Below, piece after piece: positions 6,080 to 9,596 of a stretch of DNA of 9,596 nt (position 1 is its first letter; every line of letters begins with the position of its first letter). The stretch lies in NCBI GenBank assembly GCA_002352635.1, contig DEIT01000157.1, positions 1 to 9,596 on the forward strand, in the 5' to 3' direction. Under the pieces are notes generated by a model. That model was not told the origin of the DNA and ran no database searches. It worked only from the letters and a program-made list of their open reading frames with translations. Source of the stretch: Hyphomicrobiaceae bacterium UBA2767. GTDB taxonomy: Bacteria > Pseudomonadota > Alphaproteobacteria > Rhizobiales > Methyloligellaceae. Position numbers and translations under genes: made by a program.

Positions 6080-6859
6080 ATGGGCACAGTTATCGAGACC
6101 AGAAATCTTGGCATCGGTTACCCCGACCACCCGGTCGGGCGTGGCATCGACCTTAATGTCAAACAGGGGCAGGTGCTATGCCTGCTCGGGCCAAATGGCG
6201 GCGGCAAGACAACCCTGTTCAAGACCATGCTCGGTTTACTCAGCGCACAGGAAGGCGAAGTGCTTCTTGATGGTGCACTACTTGCGAATCTGCCCCGCAA
6301 CGAGATCGCCAAACGCGTCGCCTATGTACCCCAGGCCCACACGGCGCACTTTCCCTACCGTGTGATCGACATGGTCCTGATGGGGCGGACGGCGCATCTC
6401 GGCACTTTTGCAATGCCCGGGCCTCACGACCGGGCACGCGCTCAAGAGGCGCTCGATATGCTCGGTATCGCCGAATTGGCACACTCCGAGTACACACGCA
6501 TTTCGGGCGGGCAGTGTCAACTTGCCCTGATCGCCAGAGGCCTGGCACAGGACGCGCAAACACTGGTGATGGACGAACCCACCGCGAGCCTCGATTTCGG
6601 CAATCAGGTTCTTGTGCTTGAGCAGGTAAAAGCCCTGTCGAAGAGCGGCCTTTCCATCGTGCTCTCCACCCACGACCCCGACCACGCCTTTGCCTGCGCG
6701 AACAAGGTCGCGATCCTGGCTGACGGCAGGATCGCAGCACACGGGCCACCGGCGAAGACAATCACACAAAAACGGCTGCACGACATATATGGCGTGCGGG
6801 TCACTATCGAGAAGCTTCCGGGCGGCCAGACAGTGTGTGCGCCGTCCTTCGGACGATAA
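6080..6859 (+). CDS. ABC transporter ATPase of FecCD system
   Basis: Cytoplasmic ATPase partner (259 residues) of the preceding permease, in the FecE/BtuD group. All nucleotide-binding motifs are intact: Walker A GPNGGGKTT (37-45), Q-loop Gln85 (YVPQ), signature ISGGQ (141-145), Walker B LVMDEP with Glu166, D-loop SLD (170-172) and H-loop His198 (STHD). The C-terminus ends soon after GVRVTIEKLPGGQTV, without an extra domain. The ATG at 6080 is chosen over the GTG 3 bases earlier because AGGGGA, overlapping the permease stop, lies 7 bases before it. The 12-base gap and shared strand make it the second gene of a two-gene operon. Confidence 0.94.
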   Translation: MGTVIETRNLGIGYPDHPVGRGIDLNVKQGQVLCLLGPNGGGKTTLFKTMLGLLSAQEGEVLLDGALLANLPRNEIAKRVAYVPQAHTAHFPYRVIDMVLMGRTAHLGTFAMPGPHDRARAQEALDMLGIAELAHSEYTRISGGQCQLALIARGLAQDAQTLVMDEPTASLDFGNQVLVLEQVKALSKSGLSIVLSTHDPDHAFACANKVAILADGRIAAHGPPAKTITQKRLHDIYGVRVTIEKLPGGQTVCAPSFGR

Positions 6860-6860
6860 T

Positions 6861-6905
6861 CTCGTGCGCGCTTTTATGATTCCGGTTGACCGGGGTGCGC
6901 GCGAG
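6861..6905 (+). other. large stem-loop after the ATPase gene
   Basis: The arms CTCGTGCGCGC (6861-6871) and GTGCGCGCGAG (6895-6905) can form an 11-bp RNA stem with two G-U pairs. The loop holds a smaller CCGG-TTGA-CCGG hairpin (6882-6893). It begins one base after the ATPase stop. No T-run follows, so it may be a 3'-end stabiliser or a weak terminator for the ABC operon. It also covers the candidate -35 of the next promoter. Confidence 0.5.
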
Positions 6906-6914
6906 GTGCACATT
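6886..6914 (+). promoter_or_regulatory. candidate promoter of the riboswitch-hupE-cobW-cobN unit
   Basis: TTGACC (6886-6891), 17 bases, then CACATT (6909-6914). The -10 is weak (3 of 6 matches to TATAAT). The predicted start near 6921 falls right at the beginning of the riboswitch, which is the main support. Confidence 0.35.
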
Positions 6915-6921
6915 TCCGCGC

Positions 6922-7113
6922 GGCGGTTCCCCCTATGCCTGATGGCATGGGAGGACTTAAGAGGGAACACGGTGCGGCGTACCCATCAGGGACCAAATCC
7001 GTGGCTGCCCCCGCAACTGTAAGCGGCGAGATATCGTGCGATACGCCACTGGGTTTTTTTACCGGGAAGGCTGCGCGAATTTCCGAGACCCGTGAGCCAG
7101 GAGACCTGCCGCC
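6922..7113 (+). promoter_or_regulatory. cobalamin riboswitch
   Basis: All landmarks of the adenosylcobalamin aptamer are present in order: closing stem GGCG (6922-6925) with CGCC (7110-7113); GTTCC (6926-6930) pairing with GGAAC (6964-6968); hairpin ATGCC/GGCAT (6935-6948); GGGAACACGGTG (6963-6974); GCTGCCCCCGCAACTGTAA (7004-7022); GCCACTGGG (7045-7053); CGGGAAGGC (7063-7071); and the B12 box GAGCCAGGAGACCTGCC (7094-7110). In the class, binding of the coenzyme switches expression off. Downstream it controls a HupE-type permease and probably cobW and cobN. The ABC operon upstream lies outside its control. Confidence 0.96.
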
Positions 7114-7135
7114 AGCGGTTGGAGCGCAATTGCAT

Positions 7136-7169
7136 CCTCCCGCTTGTTCGCAACGAGCCAACACGGAGG
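7136..7169 (+). promoter_or_regulatory. expression platform: hairpin hiding the hupE ribosome site
   Basis: CCTCC (7136-7140) is complementary to the Shine-Dalgarno sequence GGAGG (7165-7169). Between them, GCTTGTT (7142-7148) and AACGAGC (7152-7158) form a 7-bp hairpin with a 3-base CGC loop. Together they would block the ribosome site 5 bases before ATG 7175. An upstream GGAG (7121-7124) could pair with CTCC (7137-7140) instead, freeing the site. No T-run follows, so control appears translational. Confidence 0.7.
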
Positions 7170-7174
7170 GTGTC

Positions 7175-7879
7175 ATGCTCACGACCAACAAATTGTTTTC
7201 CTTTATCAATTTCCGCACGCGTAATTGTGTTTCCGCAACGGCTGCAGGCCTGTCCGCCATTTTGATACCAGCCGCGGCACAAGCACACCATCCCTTGGGC
7301 GGGATGCCCATGGAGACGTTTGCAGATGGAGTGCTTTCCGGCATCGGTCATCCGCTTCTGGGCTTCGACCACCTGTTTTTCGTCATCATTGTCGGAATTG
7401 CCGCACTCTATACCGGACGCGCGTTGGTTGCGCCCGCCGCCTATATTGCAGCGATGCTGGTTGGGTGTTTTCTGATGGTATCGGGCGTCGGCCTGCCGCT
7501 CAAAGAAACCGTCATAGGGCTATCGCTTCTCGTAGTTGGGGGCGTGGTGTTGTCGGGCCGGGCGCTTGGTTTGGTGCCGGCGCTTATTCTCTTTTCCGCT
7601 TTCGGCCTGTTCCACGGGTCGGCGTTTGGCAACGCTATCGCGGCCCAGGAAGCAACTGCAGGAACGCCAGTTCTCGTTGGCTACCTGATCGGTTTGGGTA
7701 TTCTTCAGTATGCCATCGCGGTCGGTGCCGGATGGGTTGCCAAGAATCTGTTCAAGGCAAAAGACGCACAGACCATCCAGGCCCGTCTTGCTGGAGCTGT
7801 GGTTGCCGGTGTTGGTATCTACCTCACACTTGAGAATGCCGAGGGGCTCGTTCTGAACGCGCTGGGTTGGTCGGCGTAA
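7175..7879 (+). CDS. hupE: HupE/UreJ-family metal permease, B12-controlled
   Basis: A 234-residue membrane protein of the HupE/UreJ family, secondary nickel or cobalt permeases. Because a cobalamin riboswitch controls it, cobalt is the likely substrate (inference). The N-terminus is a signal peptide ending IPAAAQA, with predicted cleavage before His38-His39, leaving a His at the new N-terminus. The family motif HPLLGFDHL (59-67) lies before the next hydrophobic segment, and LFHGSAFGNA (145-154) is the second signature. About six hydrophobic segments follow the signal. The open frame extends upstream through the riboswitch, but ATG 7175 is the real start, with the GGAGGG ribosome site 4 bases before it and the signal peptide right after. 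Its length is close to the family norm. The next gene, cobW, starts 27 bases after the stop. Confidence 0.92.
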   Translation: MLTTNKLFSFINFRTRNCVSATAAGLSAILIPAAAQAHHPLGGMPMETFADGVLSGIGHPLLGFDHLFFVIIVGIAALYTGRALVAPAAYIAAMLVGCFLMVSGVGLPLKETVIGLSLLVVGGVVLSGRALGLVPALILFSAFGLFHGSAFGNAIAAQEATAGTPVLVGYLIGLGILQYAIAVGAGWVAKNLFKAKDAQTIQARLAGAVVAGVGIYLTLENAEGLVLNALGWSA

Positions 7880-7906
7880 GCGTCGGCATTTCCGAGACCC
7901 GGGACC

Positions 7907-8950
7907 ATGACATTGGATACTGGAAGGATTCCAGCAACGGTTATCACCGGCTTTCTTGGCGCGGGGAAAACAACCGTTATCCGAAATCTGCTGGAAACTG
8001 CAAATGGACGGCGCGTTGCCCTCATTATCAATGAGTTCGGTGACGTGGGCGTCGATAGCGAACTGCTGAAAGGCTGTGGCGATGAGACGTGCAGCGATGA
8101 CGATATAGTCGAGCTGGCCAATGGCTGTATTTGCTGCACGGTAGCGGACGACTTCATCCCGACCATGACGCAGCTCCTCGAGAGAGCCGATCGCCCGGAT
8201 CACATCGTCATTGAGACTTCGGGCCTGGCGTTGCCACAACCGCTGGTGAAAGCGTTCAACTGGCCGGAGATCCGAAACCGCGTAACCGTCGATGGCGTTA
8301 TTACGGTTGTCGACAGCGCCGCCGTTTCTGAGGGGCGTTTCGCTCATGACGAAGACGCGGTTGAGGCTCAACGGGCCGCAGATGAGGCCCTCGACCATGA
8401 AAGCCCGCTGGAGGAACTGTTTGAAGACCAACTCGCCTGCGCCGACATGATCCTGCTGAACAAGGCGGACCTTATTGCGAGTGACAGGCTTGAAATTGTT
8501 GAGCGTCATCTGAGGCGTGATGTGCGGGAAGGGGTATCCTTCATCGCTGTTCGCAATGGTAGCGTCGGGGCAAATGTTCTGCTCGGGCTCAACGCCTCGG
8601 CTGAAGTGGATATGGACGCGCGTAAATCTCACCATGAACAGCATGGCCACGAGGACCATGATCACGATGATTTCGAGAGCTTCGTGACAACTCCAAAAAC
8701 CTCCCTCGACCGCGATGCGTTTCTGACAACTGCCTCAAAGACAATCACTGACCACGGCATTTTGCGGCTTAAGGGATTTGTCGATATTGCGGGTGCCGAT
8801 GCGCGTTTGGTGGTGCAGGCCGTCGGCCCAAGGATCGATAGCTATTTCGACCGGCCATGGAACGCCGACGAGGCGCGCAGTTCATCGCTTGTTGTAATTG
8901 GCGAAAAAGGTCTCGACGAAGCGGCGATTCGTTCAGCACTCGAGGCCTAA
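7907..8950 (+). CDS. cobW: CobW, G3E-family P-loop GTPase
   Basis: A 347-residue cytoplasmic GTPase of the COG0523/G3E family. CobW is linked to cobalt supply to the cobaltochelatase in aerobic cobalamin synthesis. Visible motifs are Walker A GFLGAGKTT (15-23), the metal-binding CxCC (Cys74, Cys76, Cys77; GCICC), ETSGLALP (103-110), the base-recognition NKAD (185-188) and a His/Asp-rich loop at 241-254 (many H and D residues), a likely metal-binding segment before the C-terminal CobW_C domain. Nothing is truncated. It lies between hupE and cobN, with only 5 bases before the latter, the standard cobW-cobN arrangement. The ribosome site before ATG 7907 is weak (GGGA only 2 bases away). It is probably co-transcribed from the riboswitch promoter. 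Confidence 0.95.
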   Translation: MTLDTGRIPATVITGFLGAGKTTVIRNLLETANGRRVALIINEFGDVGVDSELLKGCGDETCSDDDIVELANGCICCTVADDFIPTMTQLLERADRPDHIVIETSGLALPQPLVKAFNWPEIRNRVTVDGVITVVDSAAVSEGRFAHDEDAVEAQRAADEALDHESPLEELFEDQLACADMILLNKADLIASDRLEIVERHLRRDVREGVSFIAVRNGSVGANVLLGLNASAEVDMDARKSHHEQHGHEDHDHDDFESFVTTPKTSLDRDAFLTTASKTITDHGILRLKGFVDIAGADARLVVQAVGPRIDSYFDRPWNADEARSSSLVVIGEKGLDEAAIRSALEA

Positions 8951-8955
8951 GCGCC

Positions 8956-9596
8956 ATGCACGTCCTTGCGACCCAGACTGGCGTCATAGGCGACACTGTC
9001 GAGCCGATCGACCTTGAGCAGACACCAGGAGACATTGTCATTATCTCCGCTGCTGACTCAGAGCTTGCAGCACTGGCGCGCGCGCATGATGGATCAAAAG
9101 GCATACCATCGCTGCGGCTCGCCAATTTCATGGCGCTCACTCACAACCTGTCAGTCGATCTTTACGTCGAGAACACGCTCCACGCAGCCAAGATCATAGT
9201 CCTGCGCCTGCTTGGTGGTGCCGCCTACTGGTTCTATGGGGTGGAGCAAATCGAGGCGCTGGCACGGAGGAGCAATATCCAACTCGTGGTCCTGCCGGGA
9301 GATGCGCGCTCAGATGATGCACTCATCTCTCGCTCGACCGTGGATGAGGCGGATGCACATCTCTTGTGGGAGTATTTCAATCACGGCGGTCCGGAGAACA
9401 TCGAAAATGCCCTTCGGATTTGCGCTCATTTGACTGGCGATGGCGAAGCACCGCCCGCGCCCAAGACGTTACTTAAGGCAGGGCTATACTGGCCGGGTGG
9501 GGTGCACCCCTCGCTCGATGACCTGCAGAATGACTGGATCAACGACGCACCTGTCGCCGCGATCACCTTCTATCGGGCGCTCATTGAGGGCGCGAA
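8956..9596 (+). CDS. cobN: cobaltochelatase subunit CobN, 3' end outside window
   Basis: The first 213 codons of the large subunit of the ATP-dependent cobaltochelatase CobNST, which inserts Co2+ into hydrogenobyrinic acid a,c-diamide in the oxygen-dependent cobalamin pathway. The family protein is usually about 1250-1300 residues, so about one sixth is seen. Recognised segments are MHVLATQTG at the start, DIVIISAADSELAALARAH (25-43), PSLRLANFMAL, SVDLYVENTLHAAK and VLRLLGGAAYWFYGVEQ, all typical of the CobN N-terminus. ATG 8956 is 5 bases after the cobW stop; GAGG in the end of cobW, 10 bases upstream, can serve as ribosome site, which implies coupling. There is no stop to the window end. 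The substrate and partners come from family knowledge. Expression is presumably reduced by cobalamin through the upstream riboswitch. Confidence 0.96.
   Translation, partial: MHVLATQTGVIGDTVEPIDLEQTPGDIVIISAADSELAALARAHDGSKGIPSLRLANFMALTHNLSVDLYVENTLHAAKIIVLRLLGGAAYWFYGVEQIEALARRSNIQLVVLPGDARSDDALISRSTVDEADAHLLWEYFNHGGPENIENALRICAHLTGDGEAPPAPKTLLKAGLYWPGGVHPSLDDLQNDWINDAPVAAITFYRALIEGA

Noticed and set aside
7051..7060. T-run in the riboswitch as a terminator
   Set aside because: The seven Ts at 7054-7060 lie in a loop within the aptamer, between GCCACTGGG and CGGGAAGGC, and not after a terminator stem.
7520..8665. 381-codon minus-strand open frame opposite hupE and cobW
   Set aside because: It lies antisense to two well-supported genes with full family motifs, and its translation shows no domain. 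It is a by-product of codon use on the other strand.

Overview
The window looks like a chromosomal segment of an alphaproteobacterium, probably a member of the Hyphomicrobiales (Rhizobiales). That placement is an inference from the aerobic-type cobW-cobN pair behind a cobalamin riboswitch, the style of the Pro/Arg/Lys-rich secreted proteins and the PilZ/kinase-like architecture; no rRNA or other marker is present. No insertion sequence, phage gene, CRISPR array or tRNA was seen.

Left part (1-2050, + strand): the 3' part of a subtilisin-like (S8) serine protease gene whose 5' end lies outside the window. It has a low-complexity basic N-terminal region, an I9-like propeptide-like segment and an intact Asp/His/Ser triad. 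It is followed by a short Pro/Arg-rich ORF with a four-cysteine motif that has a poor start and may be a remnant. A strong hairpin-plus-T-run terminator closes this block, and the minus-strand genes converge on it.

Middle (2055-4878, - strand): reading leftwards, a complete nitrile hydratase operon. It runs alpha subunit with a cobalt-type VCTLCSC centre, beta subunit, then the small P14K-type accessory/activator protein, all overlapping or 1 base apart. After an 80-base gap on the same strand comes a PilZ domain fused to a histidine-kinase-like module that lacks the phospho-acceptor His and the key N-box Asn.

Right part (5057-9596, + strand): divergent from the nitrile hydratase are a FecCD-type permease and its ATPase, without a substrate-binding protein. 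Next come a cobalamin riboswitch with a visible Shine-Dalgarno-sequestering hairpin, a HupE/UreJ-type metal permease, the GTPase CobW and the start of the cobaltochelatase subunit CobN, which runs off the window.

The common thread from about 3200 to the right edge is cobalt: a cobalt enzyme with its metallochaperone-like activator, candidate uptake systems, and cobalt insertion into the corrin ring. The intergenic region between nitrile hydratase and the FecCD operon (4879-5056) holds an imperfect 10-bp inverted repeat. It appears to overlap the -35 elements of both divergent promoters, so one regulator may control both sides. This is the most interesting unexplained element I see. No gene family here is itself unknown, apart from the small cysteine-motif ORF.
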